A stretch of DNA of 64,000 nt from an uncultured Prevotellaceae bacterium (GCA_902792635.1 CADBAG010000025.1:1-64000); one strand, 5' to 3'; counted from the first letter of the stretch, positions 16,708-26,126 are shown. Program-made: numbers and translations. The notes: generated from the sequence alone by a model not told the origin.

Positions 16708-19674
16708 TTAGAAATCAAGTCCAATCGTCAGTGAGTATGTCCTCGGGCGCGGATAGACGCTCATGTCGATACCGCTCTGACATTCCGGGTCTACACCTGT
16801 GTAGTTGGTGATGGTGAATACGTTCTGTACCATGAACGAAGCGTTGAGCGAGAACCACTTGCTGATCTTGCCAAAGTTGTAGCTCAGTTGGATATTGTCC
16901 ATCTTGATGAACGAGGCGTTCTCGACATAGAGATCGCTCTCATACTGCCGCTTCTGGAAGTTGGTCTTCAGATAACTGGCGTTGAGGCGGTTGAGCTGAT
17001 AACTGTTGTAGGACATTGTCTCCCAGGCACCGGTGTTCATCGCCATGCCGTTGTAGAGATAGTTGCCGAGGCTGGCGCGGAGCGAGGTGCTGAGCGTGAG
17101 CTTCTTCCAGCGGAGCGATGTTGAGAGGCCGAAGAGCCAGTCGGGCGAGGGTGAGTGGTAATGATAGAGGTCGTTGGAGTCGACCTTTCCATCGCCGTTG
17201 AGGTCAGCATAGAGACCTTCAATAGGCTTGCCGGTCTTTTCGTCGTAGATCTGCTTGTAGACATAGTAGCTGTAAGGCGCATAACCTTCGGAGAGCACCT
17301 GCACATAATGCGAGTCAACGGACCCTGCCGGAGTGTTGGGCGCATCCGACTTTGCGTTGACACGCAGGTTCGTGATCTTGTTGCTCTGCCATGTAGCATT
17401 GCCACTGATGTTCCACTCCCAGTTCTTGTTCTGCACGGGTGTGGCAGCGAGCGAGATCTCTATACCTTTGCTCGTGATGTTACCCACGTTGCTGAGTATC
17501 TGCTTGTCGAAGTTGGTACCTGCCGCCACGGGCACGGTAGCGAGGAGGTCCTTCGTCTTACGGTAATAATAGTCGAACGAGCCTGTCAGCCGGTCACCGA
17601 GAATTCCGAAGTCGAAGCCCCAGTCCCATGCTTTCGTCGTCTCCCATTTGAGGTCAGTGTTGTAAGCCGACGGACGGTAAGTGGCGATCGGTGTGCCGCC
17701 GAACATATAATAGGCACCGGTCTGACTGAGCGTATAAAGAGGAATGTAACTGTAGTTGGCGATACCGTCCTGTTGACCGGTCACACCGTAGCTGACACGG
17801 AGCTTCAACGTGCTGAAAGCCGGTTTGAGAGGCTTGAAGAACTTCTCTTCCGAGACACGCCAGCCAAGAGCCACTGAGGGGAAGGAGCCCCATCGATTGT
17901 CCTTGGAGAAGCGGGAACTGCCGTCACGACGGATGCTGGCAGACAACAGATAACGGCCATCGTAGCTGTAGTTCAGACGTCCGTAGTAGGACAGCAGCGT
18001 GTGGCGCTGGTCATTGGCAGCAGAAGTCGATTCTATCTCAGCCGGATCCATGTCGTTGTACTCAGTGTATGCGGCATTGGTGTATTTCCAGAACTGGTAG
18101 TCGTAACCTGCCGTGACCTCGATGTTACTCTTGATGCTCTCGATATATTTGTTGTAATCGAGATAGAACGTGAAGAGCTTGTTGTCGTTCTTCTGCGGTC
18201 CGTAGTCGTAGTTGCGGCCTCCGGTGTTGTAATACTGATAAGCCTCGTGGGGCACATAGACGTGGCCCTGGCCTTTAGACCAGTCATATCCAAGTGTGAG
18301 ATGGGCGTGCAGCTCGGGGAGGAAATGCATGCTGTAGTCGGCATCGAAACTGCCGATGACACGATATACGTCGCTCGTTGAATGATAGTTTTTGAGCAAT
18401 CCGAGTGGGTTAGCCGACGCTCCGTTGACGGGCATGCCGTTGGCATCGGTAGCCTCCGTGTAGCCAAGGAAGGCGTCTGTGCCAGAATAGACAGGCGTGA
18501 AGGGGCTCATCGCCGCTCCGCCCCAGATAGCACCGGAGTTGGCGAAGCGTGTGTCGCTCTTCGTGCCTTTGACATTGACGTTCAGCTTGAGATGGTTGTC
18601 AAGGAGTACGGGGGTCAGCGTGAGACTTCCCGTGTAGCGTGTCACATTATCGGTGCGGAGTATACCGTTCTGGTCGCTGATACCGAGCGACAGGCGGTAA
18701 GGCAGAAATCCAACCTTGCCGGATATGCCGAGGTTGTTGTCGGTACCAAAAGCGGTATGGAAGATCTCATTGTTCCAGTCGGTATTGACATCGGCGTTGA
18801 GCAATGCTTTCTGACTGTCGGAGCCATAAGTGCTGACGAGGTCGTACATCTCGTCACGGGAGATCATGTCGGTCGTCTTCGTACGCGTCTGCAGCGAGTT
18901 GGTCGACGAGAACGTGATCTTCGGACGCTTGGAGTTGACACCTTTCTTAGTCGTGATGATGATGACACCGTTGGAGGCACGCGAGCCGTAGATAGCGGTT
19001 GACGAAGCATCCTTGAGGATCGTCATGCTCTCGATATCGTTCGGGTTGATGAGGCTGAGGAAGTTGCCGTTGCCGGAGACGGAGCCACCGACCTCCATCG
19101 GCATGCCGTCGATGACAATCAACGGGTCGTTGGAAGCGTTGAGTGAGGCACCGCCACGGATACGGATGGTGCTGCCGGCCGATGGCGAGCCGCCACTGTT
19201 GACGATCTGCACACCGCTGACCTTACCGTTGATAAGTTCTTCGGGCGAGTTGATGACGCCTTGGTTGAAGTCCTTGCTGCTGACGCTCGATACCGAACCG
19301 GTGAGGTCGCTCTTGCGCTGCACACCGTAACCTATGACGACGGTCTCTTGAAGGACGTGCTCGTCAGAGACCAATGTCACATGTAATTTCCCGTTGGCAG
19401 GCACTTTGACCGTCTGGGTCTTGTAACCTACATAGGTCACCTGCAACTCTGTCGTCTTGTTGCTGACATCCAGGCTGAAGTTACCGTCAAGGTCCGTCAC
19501 CGTTCCTTTACTACTACCTTTCTCTGTTACTGTTGCGCCTATCAGCGTTTCTCCTTTGTCGTCGGTAACTGTTCCCGTGATCTTCTTCACGTTCTGGGCG
19601 AGCGAAGAAACAGACAGGAATAGGACAAAGGACAATAGTGTAAATAAGCGCACGATACGATTGTCTTTACTCAT
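16708..19674 (-). CDS. SusC-like TonB-dependent outer membrane transporter
   Basis: 988-residue TonB-linked barrel that imports oligosaccharides with its SusD partner. Signal peptide (1-26, cut after SSLAQ); carboxypeptidase-regulatory-like domain (KITGTVTDDKGETLIGATV, about 31-105); TonB box region (ETVVIGYGVQRKSDLTG); plug domain (GVQIVNSGG, IRIRGGASLNASNDPLIVID); barrel ending in the C-terminal aromatic LDF. It is the first gene of the operon, with a promoter 43 bases upstream, and should be activated by the hybrid regulator. Import of galactan oligosaccharides is inferred from context. Confidence 0.96.
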   Translation of the reverse strand: MSKDNRIVRLFTLLSFVLFLSVSSLAQNVKKITGTVTDDKGETLIGATVTEKGSSKGTVTDLDGNFSLDVSNKTTELQVTYVGYKTQTVKVPANGKLHVTLVSDEHVLQETVVIGYGVQRKSDLTGSVSSVSSKDFNQGVINSPEELINGKVSGVQIVNSGGSPSAGSTIRIRGGASLNASNDPLIVIDGMPMEVGGSVSGNGNFLSLINPNDIESMTILKDASSTAIYGSRASNGVIIITTKKGVNSKRPKITFSSTNSLQTRTKTTDMISRDEMYDLVSTYGSDSQKALLNADVNTDWNNEIFHTAFGTDNNLGISGKVGFLPYRLSLGISDQNGILRTDNVTRYTGSLTLTPVLLDNHLKLNVNVKGTKSDTRFANSGAIWGGAAMSPFTPVYSGTDAFLGYTEATDANGMPVNGASANPLGLLKNYHSTSDVYRVIGSFDADYSMHFLPELHAHLTLGYDWSKGQGHVYVPHEAYQYYNTGGRNYDYGPQKNDNKLFTFYLDYNKYIESIKSNIEVTAGYDYQFWKYTNAAYTEYNDMDPAEIESTSAANDQRHTLLSYYGRLNYSYDGRYLLSASIRRDGSSRFSKDNRWGSFPSVALGWRVSEEKFFKPLKPAFSTLKLRVSYGVTGQQDGIANYSYIPLYTLSQTGAYYMFGGTPIATYRPSAYNTDLKWETTKAWDWGFDFGILGDRLTGSFDYYYRKTKDLLATVPVAAGTNFDKQILSNVGNITSKGIEISLAATPVQNKNWEWNISGNATWQSNKITNLRVNAKSDAPNTPAGSVDSHYVQVLSEGYAPYSYYVYKQIYDEKTGKPIEGLYADLNGDGKVDSNDLYHYHSPSPDWLFGLSTSLRWKKLTLSTSLRASLGNYLYNGMAMNTGAWETMSYNSYQLNRLNASYLKTNFQKRQYESDLYVENASFIKMDNIQLSYNFGKISKWFSLNASFMVQNVFTITNYTGVDPECQSGIDMSVYPRPRTYSLTIGLDF

Positions 19675-19716
19675 ATTGGCTTTAATTTGTCTATGTAGTT
19701 TTTAATTTCGCAGCAG

Positions 19717-19748
19717 CAAAGTTAGAATGCTTTTCTTTTTCCCGCAAG
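19717..19748 (-). promoter_or_regulatory. Promoter of the galactan operon (susC)
   Basis: On the minus strand CTTG (19745-19748), a 20-base gap, TAACTTTG (19717-19724), close to the Bacteroidetes consensus. The leader would be about 35 bases. The interval 19750-19815 should hold the regulator's binding site, but I saw no clear direct repeat there. Confidence 0.65.
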
Positions 19749-19829
19749 CGCATTTTGGACAATCATTTGCTCATTTCGGACAGGGGAAATATCTTGGCAT
19801 CTTATAGGGGTAAACTCGTTTTAAATACG

Positions 19830-19837
19830 TATCTTTG
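19830..19837 (+). promoter_or_regulatory. -7 box for the deaminase gene
   Basis: TATCTTTG matches TAnnTTTG and lies 45 bases before the ATG at 19882. The -33 region is not a good match. It faces away from the susC promoter, so the two operons are divergent. Confidence 0.5.
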
Positions 19838-19881
19838 CAAAACTGATAGTAATAAATAGAATAATAAATAGCAAAGATACT

Positions 19882-20349
19882 ATGACGAACGAAGAACTGA
19901 TGCGGCGTGCATGCCGCTTAAGCGAAGAGAGTGTGAAGAAAGGTGGCGGACCGTTCGGGGCTGTCATTGCTAAGAATGGCGTCATTGTGGCCGAAGCAAG
20001 CAACAGTGTGACGATCGACAATGATCCTACGGCGCATGCCGAGGTCAATGCCATCCGTGTGGCTTGCCAGCGGCTGCGTACGTTCAAACTCGATGGCTGT
20101 GAGATTTTCTGCTCCTGCGAGCCGTGTCCAATGTGTTTAGGTGCCATCTATTGGGCGGGCATCAGCAAAATCTATTATTCGAACAACCGGAAGGATGCGG
20201 CAGCCATCGGCTTCAGCGACAATTTCATCTATGAGGAGATCTTTCGCGACATGAAAGATCGTCAGAAGCCCATTGTTGAGCTGCTGCCCGAGGAAGGCAA
20301 GCGCGCCTTCGAGATGTGGAGGGAGGATAAGGAGAAGGTTAAGTATTAA
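19882..20349 (+). CDS. guaD: Guanine deaminase-like nucleoside/nucleobase deaminase
   Basis: Zinc hydrolase of the cytidine deaminase fold, 155 residues. Zinc ligands and the catalytic Glu are visible: HAE (His52, Glu54) and PCPMC (Cys82, Cys85). Sequence around the active site (DPTAHAEVNAIR, SCEPCPMCLGAIYW), and especially the C-terminal part (DAAAIGFSDNFIYEEI, then a tail ending EKVKY), follows the small guanine deaminase GuaD of Bacillus subtilis more closely than TadA, whose C-terminus differs. Likely converts guanine to xanthine in purine salvage. A tRNA-adenosine deaminase role cannot be excluded. Followed by half of a palindromic element. Confidence 0.8.
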   Translation: MTNEELMRRACRLSEESVKKGGGPFGAVIAKNGVIVAEASNSVTIDNDPTAHAEVNAIRVACQRLRTFKLDGCEIFCSCEPCPMCLGAIYWAGISKIYYSNNRKDAAAIGFSDNFIYEEIFRDMKDRQKPIVELLPEEGKRAFEMWREDKEKVKY

Positions 20350-20375
20350 TATGGATGTACGGATTGGCAGGGAAA

Positions 20376-20507
20376 CCAGCACCCTGCCAAGGTTCGCCTT
20401 CTTCGAGGCCGACAGTTCAGGTCTTTTGACTCTGACCAACCCCAGGTTGCGTCGCTGTGCTCCTTACCTGGGGCTAACCGTGTGCAACCTCTTCGAGGTT
20501 GTTCTCA
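20376..20507. repeat. Palindromic element, type 1, right half only
   Basis: Contains GTTCGCCTTCTTCGAGGCC, CCCCAGGT...ACCTGGGG (20443-20473) and AACCTC-TTC-GAGGTT, which is the right arm of the family. The left arm is missing; the half copy begins soon after the deaminase stop codon. The following stretch (20580-20612) carries a separate CCCTCCCTTTAGGGAGGG hairpin. No gene is seen in 20350-20615. Confidence 0.8.
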
Positions 20508-20615
20508 TAGATCAATTCGAAGCTGGAAGAACGTCAAGGGGTCCTTTTACAACTATAGCATCACCCCTTGAAGCATATCAACATCCCTCCCTTTAGGGAG
20601 GGCTTGGGTAGGCCT

Positions 20616-22454
20616 TTATTGCTGCATATCGTGCAGCTTGTGGTAGTAGCCGTCTTTTGCCATGAGCTCGTCGTGTGTGCCGCGCTCCACGATCTCACCA
20701 TCGTGGATGACGCAGATCTCATCACTGTTCTTGATCGTTGACAGACGGTGGGCTACAGCCACGGTGGTGCGTGTCTTCATGAGGCGGTAGAGGGCATCCT
20801 GCACGAGGCGCTCGCTCTCCGTGTCGAGGGCCGACGTAGCCTCGTCGAGGATGAGAATCGGCGGATTCTTGAGGATGGCACGTGCGATGCTGATGCGCTG
20901 GCGCTGACCACCTGAGAGGCGGCCGCCGCGGTCACCGATATTCGTGTCGAAGCCATGCTCCGTCTCCATGATGAAGTCGTAGGCGTTGGCAATCTTCGCA
21001 GCCCGGATGACCTCCTCGTCCGTGGCGTCATCCTTGCCGAACTTGATGTTGTTCTTGATGGTATCGTTGAAGAGGATAGCCTCCTGATTGACATTGCCGA
21101 TGAGCGAGCGCAGGTCGTGAATGCCGAGGTCCTTCACGTTGACGCCATCGATGAGAACCTCTCCCTCCTGTACATCGTAGTAGCGCGGGATGAGGTCGAC
21201 AAGCGTCGACTTACCACTGCCGCTCTGTCCTACGAGTGCTACGGTCTTGCCTTTGGGGATGACGAGGTTGATATCCTTCAGCACATAATGGAGCTCCTGC
21301 GTGTGATTGTCGGTATAGGCGAAGGAGACGTGGCGGAACTCGATCTGATGCTCGAAGTCCTTGATATGAATGGGGTTAGGTTTCTCCTTGATCTCTATCT
21401 CAGCCTTGAGGATCTTGTCGATACGCTCCATGGATGCCAGTCCCTTGGGGATGTTGTAGCTGGCCTTGGAGAAGTCCTTCAGCGGGTTGATGATACTGTA
21501 GAGGATGACGAGATAATAAATGAAGGTAGGGCCGTCGAGCAATGACTTGTTGAGCACGAGGATACCACCGAACCACAAGACGACGATGATCATCACAGTG
21601 CCGAGGAACTCTGACATCGGGTGTGCCATCTGCTGACGGATGGTGACGCGGAGCAGCTGGTTGCGGTATTCGGAGTTGATCTTGTCGAATCGCGCGTTCA
21701 TCTTCTTTTCTGCATTGAACGCCTTGATGATACGCAGGCCGCCGAGCGTCTCTTCCACGACGCTCATCGTATCGCTCCACAAGCTCTGTGCGAGGATACT
21801 GCGCGACTTCAGTTTCCTTCCGACAAAGCCCATGAACCATCCGAAGATAGGCACAAAGACGATGGTGAACACTGTCAATTGCCACGATACGTAAATCAGA
21901 GCAACGGTGTAGGCGAAGATGAGGATCGGGTTCTTGAAAAGCATGTCGAGCGACGACATGATGCTGTTCTCCACCTCCTGTACATCACCGCTCATACGGG
22001 CGATGATGTCACCTTTGCGCTCCTCACTGAAGAACGACAGGGAGAGAGATGTTATCTTATGATAGAGCTGATTGCGGATGTCCCTCACCACACCGGTGCG
22101 GATCGGCATGACACTCGCCGACGAGAGGAAATAAGCCGTCGTCTTGAGGAATGTCATGAACGCGAGGAAGAGGCCGATGACAAGCAGCGTCGTCGTAGCC
22201 GATGTGTTGATGATCATCTCCTGCACATAGTAGGACATGTTGTTCTGCAGCACCTCTTTGTTCAGCGACCAGGGCATGAGGTCGTTGGCGCGCAATCCGC
22301 CGTCGACCTGAAAGAGAATCTGCAGGATCGGGATGAGTGCGGCAAAAGAGAAGATGTTCAACAACGCAGAGAGGATGTTGAACACAATGGTTAATACAAG
22401 ATATTTCTTGTATGGCGGCAGGAAACGCCGCAAGACTTGCAAAAACTCTTTCAT
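20616..22454 (-). CDS. ABC transporter, fused permease and ATPase (MsbA-like)
   Basis: Half-size exporter of 612 residues, acting as a homodimer in the inner membrane. The N-terminal transmembrane domain (about 1-330, six helices) contains the coupling-helix region typical of type IV exporters (GDIIARMSGDVQEVENS). The nucleotide-binding domain has Walker A GQSGSGKST (near 405), signature LSGGQRQRISIARA (near 510), Walker B ILILDEATSALD and H-loop VAHRLSTI. MsbA-type lipid or lipid A flipping is the commonest role in this group, but the substrate cannot be read from sequence. miaB ends 24 bases upstream, so the two are probably co-transcribed. Confidence 0.92.
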   Translation of the reverse strand: MKEFLQVLRRFLPPYKKYLVLTIVFNILSALLNIFSFAALIPILQILFQVDGGLRANDLMPWSLNKEVLQNNMSYYVQEMIINTSATTTLLVIGLFLAFMTFLKTTAYFLSSASVMPIRTGVVRDIRNQLYHKITSLSLSFFSEERKGDIIARMSGDVQEVENSIMSSLDMLFKNPILIFAYTVALIYVSWQLTVFTIVFVPIFGWFMGFVGRKLKSRSILAQSLWSDTMSVVEETLGGLRIIKAFNAEKKMNARFDKINSEYRNQLLRVTIRQQMAHPMSEFLGTVMIIVVLWFGGILVLNKSLLDGPTFIYYLVILYSIINPLKDFSKASYNIPKGLASMERIDKILKAEIEIKEKPNPIHIKDFEHQIEFRHVSFAYTDNHTQELHYVLKDINLVIPKGKTVALVGQSGSGKSTLVDLIPRYYDVQEGEVLIDGVNVKDLGIHDLRSLIGNVNQEAILFNDTIKNNIKFGKDDATDEEVIRAAKIANAYDFIMETEHGFDTNIGDRGGRLSGGQRQRISIARAILKNPPILILDEATSALDTESERLVQDALYRLMKTRTTVAVAHRLSTIKNSDEICVIHDGEIVERGTHDELMAKDGYYHKLHDMQQ

Positions 22455-22486
22455 AGTTAGGAGTTAGGAGATAGGAGTTAGGAGTT
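22455..22486. repeat. Heptanucleotide tandem array TTAGGAG between miaB and the ABC gene
   Basis: About four copies of TTAGGAG (one as ATAGGAG). Read on the minus strand, the array supplies the last two codons (AAC TCC) and the TAA stop of miaB and fills the gap to the ABC gene. The same array lies inside miaB (23659-23688) and after rpoN (32645-32673). Confidence 0.85.
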
Positions 22487-23944
22487 ATGTGCGGGGATGC
22501 TGAGCGACTCCACGGGTTCTCCCATGAGTGTGGCAGAGGTGCTGGCAGTTATCTTCACACGCACGGTGTCACCGATATGGTAGTTACCTTTGGGTATGAT
22601 GACTGCCTTGTTCTGCTCCGTGCGTCCCATGAGCTGGTTGCGGCTTCGCTTGGAGAAGCGCTCGATGAGGATGTCAAACTCCTTGCCCTCGTCCTCCTTG
22701 TTACGCTCGGCAGAGATCTGTGTCTGCAGGTGGATGAGCTCATTGAGGCGGCGGATCTTCTCTTCTTCGGGTACGTTGTCGGGCAGGTGCTTGGCAGCAT
22801 AGGTACCCGGACGCTCCGAGTATTTGAACATGAAAGCAGAGTCGAAGCGCACCTCCTTCATCAGGGAGAGCGTCTGTTGGAAGTCGTCCTCCGTCTCGTC
22901 GTGATAGCCCACGAAGATATCTGTCGTCAGTCCACAGCCGGGGATGATGCGGCGGATGGCGTCGACCTTGGCGAGATATTCCTCGCGTGTATACTTACGG
23001 TTCATGTCGTGCAGCACCTTCGAGCTTCCGCTCTGTGCGGGGAAATGGATATGCTTGCAGAGATTGGGCTCGTCAGCGATGGCATGCAGAATGTCCTCCG
23101 TCATGTCCTCGGGGTTGCTCGTCGTGAAACGCACGCGCATGTCGGGCACCGCCTCCGCCACCTTACGGAGTAGTTCGGCGAAAGAGCAGACATGCAGCTC
23201 CTTGCCGCCTTCCTCTTCAATGATGATGCCGTTCTCCGGGCGTTTGCCGTTGGGCAGCAGTCCGTAGCTGTTGACGTTCTGTCCGAGCAATGTCACCTCC
23301 TTGAAGCCACGGTCGTGGAGGTCACGTACCTCGGCAAGGATGCTCTCCACGTCGCGGGAGCGCTCACGTCCACGGGTGTAAGGCACGATGCAGTAGTGGC
23401 AGAAGTTGTTGCAACCACGCATGATGCTCACGAAGCCACTGACGTGGTTGCCGCCGATACGTGTGGGGATGACGGTGCGGTAGGTCTCCGTCGTAGAGAG
23501 GTCGACGTCGACGGCAGGCAGTCCCTGCTCGGCTGACGCCATCATCTCAGGCAAGCTCATGTAGGCATCGGGACCGCATACGATATTGGCGTGGTGGTTC
23601 TTCACGAGGTCGTCCTTCACGCGTTCAGCCATGCAACCAAGGACACCTAATATTAATGAGTTAGGAGTTAGGAGATAGGAGTTAGGAGTTGAATGTGATG
23701 AATCTTTCTGATTCTTTGTTCTTAACTCTTCCCTTTTCTTTTTGATTGCGTACAGCTGGTCGAGCCGCTGGTAAATCTTGTTCTCTGCATTCTCGCGAAC
23801 GGAACAGGTATTGAGGAATACGGCGTCGGCTTCAGCCTCGTTGTCGGTGGGCTCATAGCCTGCCATCTTCATCACGGAGGCTACCACCTCGGAATCGGCC
23901 ACATTCATCTGACAGCCGTAAGTCTCTATATATAGTTTCTTCAT
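22478..23944 (-). CDS. miaB: tRNA-2-methylthio-N6-dimethylallyladenosine synthase MiaB
   Basis: Radical SAM methylthiotransferase that adds a methylthio group to i6A37 of tRNA. N-terminal MTTase domain with cluster ligands Cys11 (YGCQMN), Cys47 (LNTCSVRE) and Cys104 (VLGCMAER); radical SAM cluster MRGCNNFCHYC (Cys178, 182, 185); C-terminal TRAM domain. At 488 residues it is longer than usual. About 20-30 residues between the second and third Cys (around 76-97, including STPNSYLLTPNSLIL) are encoded partly by the heptanucleotide array also found outside the gene, and the stop codon comes from another copy. The insertion is in frame and lies in a loop region, so the enzyme is probably still active. 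Confidence 0.95.
   Translation of the reverse strand: MKKLYIETYGCQMNVADSEVVASVMKMAGYEPTDNEAEADAVFLNTCSVRENAENKIYQRLDQLYAIKKKREELRTKNQKDSSHSTPNSYLLTPNSLILGVLGCMAERVKDDLVKNHHANIVCGPDAYMSLPEMMASAEQGLPAVDVDLSTTETYRTVIPTRIGGNHVSGFVSIMRGCNNFCHYCIVPYTRGRERSRDVESILAEVRDLHDRGFKEVTLLGQNVNSYGLLPNGKRPENGIIIEEEGGKELHVCSFAELLRKVAEAVPDMRVRFTTSNPEDMTEDILHAIADEPNLCKHIHFPAQSGSSKVLHDMNRKYTREEYLAKVDAIRRIIPGCGLTTDIFVGYHDETEDDFQQTLSLMKEVRFDSAFMFKYSERPGTYAAKHLPDNVPEEEKIRRLNELIHLQTQISAERNKEDEGKEFDILIERFSKRSRNQLMGRTEQNKAVIIPKGNYHIGDTVRVKITASTSATLMGEPVESLSIPAHNS
23659..23688. repeat. Heptanucleotide array inserted in frame inside miaB
   Basis: Four units, TTAGGAG twice, ATAGGAG, TTAGGAG, nearly identical to the array after miaB. 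On the coding strand it reads NSYLLTPNS within MiaB and adds residues without breaking the frame. Confidence 0.85.
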
Positions 23945-23986
23945 TTATTCGTTGTATTATATAATAATGTAGTTTGTATAATGTAG

Positions 23987-24973
23987 TTATTTCTTTTCAT
24001 TCGTTGTGCGTAGGCCCAACAGGAACGCTCCCGCATTGGATACCCAGTTCCAGAAGAAGTAGAGGGCGATGCCGGAAACCAATCCTACTATAGCATCGAT
24101 GCCATAGTGGGAGCGGATATAGACCGTGGCAAAGCAGATGCCGATGCAGAACGGCACGACGAAGAGTGTCAGTTTCTTGCTCCGCGAGCGTATGGCAAGG
24201 AGCAGACTGACGATGGTGATGCCGACATGCGAACTTGGGAAGGCGCCGGTGGGCCGTTCCTCTCCGTGGATGTCGGTGATGAGTTGATAGCCGATGCCGT
24301 CGGTCCATCCCGGTGCCTTCATCAGTGCGGTATGTGATATCTTATCGCTGATGACGGGGAAGATGCCCTTGACCACATTCTCCATGCCGATAGCCGGATA
24401 ATAATACATTGGGCCCGCAACGGGGATGAAGTCGAAGAAGAGATAATAGGTGAAGAAGGAGGCTGTCACGATGAAACAGCATTTCTCAAACTCCTTGTAC
24501 CGGTGCCAGAAGTAATACACACATACGATAAGGATGATGGGGTAATACATGGCGTAGGATATCTCGAGAAACTCGCTCAGGACGGGCTGGGTGAACTTTT
24601 CCGCAAAGACGAGGGCCGGCTGGAAGCCGAAGATCATCTGATCCCAATGAGCCACGATATGGTCAAGGTTGGGGAACAGCACATTGATATTTGATGTGTC
24701 TTCATACCACCATCCTAAGAGCAGCATCTCTATCAGTACGCGGAGAAACTCCGTCGCCTTGCAGGGCATGAAGCGATAGACCACCCACAGGCCCAACGTG
24801 ATGGCGGCAATGCGCACGCGGCCCCAAATCATCTCATTGGGGTTGTCCACCTTCGTGAAACAGAACAACACGATCAGCAAGGTGATGACGGCATAAGCCA
24901 AAATCACCCATTCGAGCGCCAGCAGTCCTTTCTTCGGGCGTTCTTCTATAGCGAATAAATCCTTTATCTTCAC
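23987..24973 (-). CDS. PAP2-superfamily integral membrane phosphatase (inositolphosphotransferase-like)
   Basis: 328 residues with about six membrane helices. The C-terminal half carries PAP2 motifs: PTGAFPSSHVG (motif 2, SxH) and YIRSHYGIDAIVG (motif 3, HxxxD). The overall form (long N-terminal membrane part, then the FPSSHVG and SHYGIDAI motifs) recalls Aur1/IPT-type proteins that move phosphoinositol or dephosphorylate lipid phosphates. It follows the SDR epimerase gene by 12 bases, which suggests a shared lipid or glycan pathway. Bacteroidetes make sphingolipids and inositol lipids, so a role there is possible but inferred. Confidence 0.8.
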   Translation of the reverse strand: MKIKDLFAIEERPKKGLLALEWVILAYAVITLLIVLFCFTKVDNPNEMIWGRVRIAAITLGLWVVYRFMPCKATEFLRVLIEMLLLGWWYEDTSNINVLFPNLDHIVAHWDQMIFGFQPALVFAEKFTQPVLSEFLEISYAMYYPIILIVCVYYFWHRYKEFEKCCFIVTASFFTYYLFFDFIPVAGPMYYYPAIGMENVVKGIFPVISDKISHTALMKAPGWTDGIGYQLITDIHGEERPTGAFPSSHVGITIVSLLLAIRSRSKKLTLFVVPFCIGICFATVYIRSHYGIDAIVGLVSGIALYFFWNWVSNAGAFLLGLRTTNEKK

Positions 24974-24985
24974 GTTACTATAGGC

Positions 24986-25987
24986 TTAAAGCCATTTGTT
25001 ATCTTTATACCATTTGATCGTCTCCTTCACTCCCTCGCGGAGCTTGTAGTGAGGCGTATATCCTAATTCGTCGCATGCCGGCTCAATGTTGCAGCGCCAG
25101 TTGCGTTGGCGCAGAATATTAAACTTGTCGTTGTTGAGCACGATCATCTTTCCCGTGGCGCGGCCCACATATTCCCCAACGAGGGTGACGAGTCGCAATA
25201 CCCACACGGGCGCCTTGATTCTGATCCACCACGGCTTGCCGAGCTCCTCGTGGATATAATCGCTGAACGTGGAGCTCTGATACACCTCGCCGTCGGAAAG
25301 GAAATATTTGCGCCCCGACATGCCGCGGTCGAGTGCGAGGAACACCGCCTGCACAAGATCTAAGACATAGATGAACGTGATGTCCTGGCGACGGAAGCCC
25401 ACGGCAAAGTCGACGTGGTCGCGGATGCTTTTCGCCATGACATAATAGTCTTTCTCCCTCGGACCATAGACTCCCGTTGGGCGCAGCACGATATAGTTGA
25501 AGTCGTTGCCGATGGAGTCGAGAAACTGCTCGGCCATGAGCTTGCTCTTGCCGTAGGCCGTGTTAGGTCTCGGCGTGTCGCTCTCGTCAATCTCTTGGTA
25601 AGGCTGCTTCTCCTTGATGGCTCCGAAGATGCTCAGACTGCTCATGTAGATGAAGCGCTTGAGTGGCATGTGGAGCTTGAGGATAGCGTTGACAAAGTTC
25701 TTCGTACCCTCATAGTTGACCTTGAAGAAGTCGTCTCGGTGCAAGCATTTCGTCACGCCTGCCGCATGGATGATATAGTCAAAGTCGTGGCCGCGCAGCT
25801 CTTCGACGAGTGCGTCTTCCGATGAGAAATTGAGGTCGAGGAAGTGGATACGCTCGTCTTGCAGATAGCGGCGCGAGCTGGTGCTGCGCACACCCGCCCA
25901 CGTCTCGAAGCCGCGACGAAGCGCCTCCTCTACGATGAAACTGCCAATAAAGCCGCTGGCACCGGTTATTAATATCTTCATAATCAA
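24986..25987 (-). CDS. NAD(P)-dependent epimerase/dehydratase, extended SDR family
   Basis: 333 residues. Rossmann dinucleotide motif GASGFIG (9-15) and active-site Tyr145-x3-Lys149 (AYGKSK), with Ser116/117 (YMSSLS) as the third catalytic residue. Such enzymes act on sugar nucleotides or lipid-linked sterol/flavonoid-like substrates; the substrate is not evident. Met1 or Met3 could be the start. A -7 box, TAACTTTG on the minus strand (25996-26003), lies so close to the ATG that a very short leader is implied. The PAP2 phosphatase gene follows at once. Confidence 0.88.
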   Translation of the reverse strand: MIMKILITGASGFIGSFIVEEALRRGFETWAGVRSTSSRRYLQDERIHFLDLNFSSEDALVEELRGHDFDYIIHAAGVTKCLHRDDFFKVNYEGTKNFVNAILKLHMPLKRFIYMSSLSIFGAIKEKQPYQEIDESDTPRPNTAYGKSKLMAEQFLDSIGNDFNYIVLRPTGVYGPREKDYYVMAKSIRDHVDFAVGFRRQDITFIYVLDLVQAVFLALDRGMSGRKYFLSDGEVYQSSTFSDYIHEELGKPWWIRIKAPVWVLRLVTLVGEYVGRATGKMIVLNNDKFNILRQRNWRCNIEPACDELGYTPHYKLREGVKETIKWYKDNKWL

Positions 25988-26126
25988 TCAGGTTACAAAG
26001 TTAATACATTAATCAGAATATTTTGCATCGAAAGGCAAAATTAATGCGATTTAATTAGGATTCCTCGAAAGTTTTTCGTTAATTTGCACATAAATATCAA
26101 TAGAAACAATTAAAACCATTACTGCT

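Noticed and set aside
19882..20349. tRNA adenosine deaminase TadA
   Set aside because: The active-site motifs are shared, but the C-terminal region follows GuaD-type guanine deaminase.
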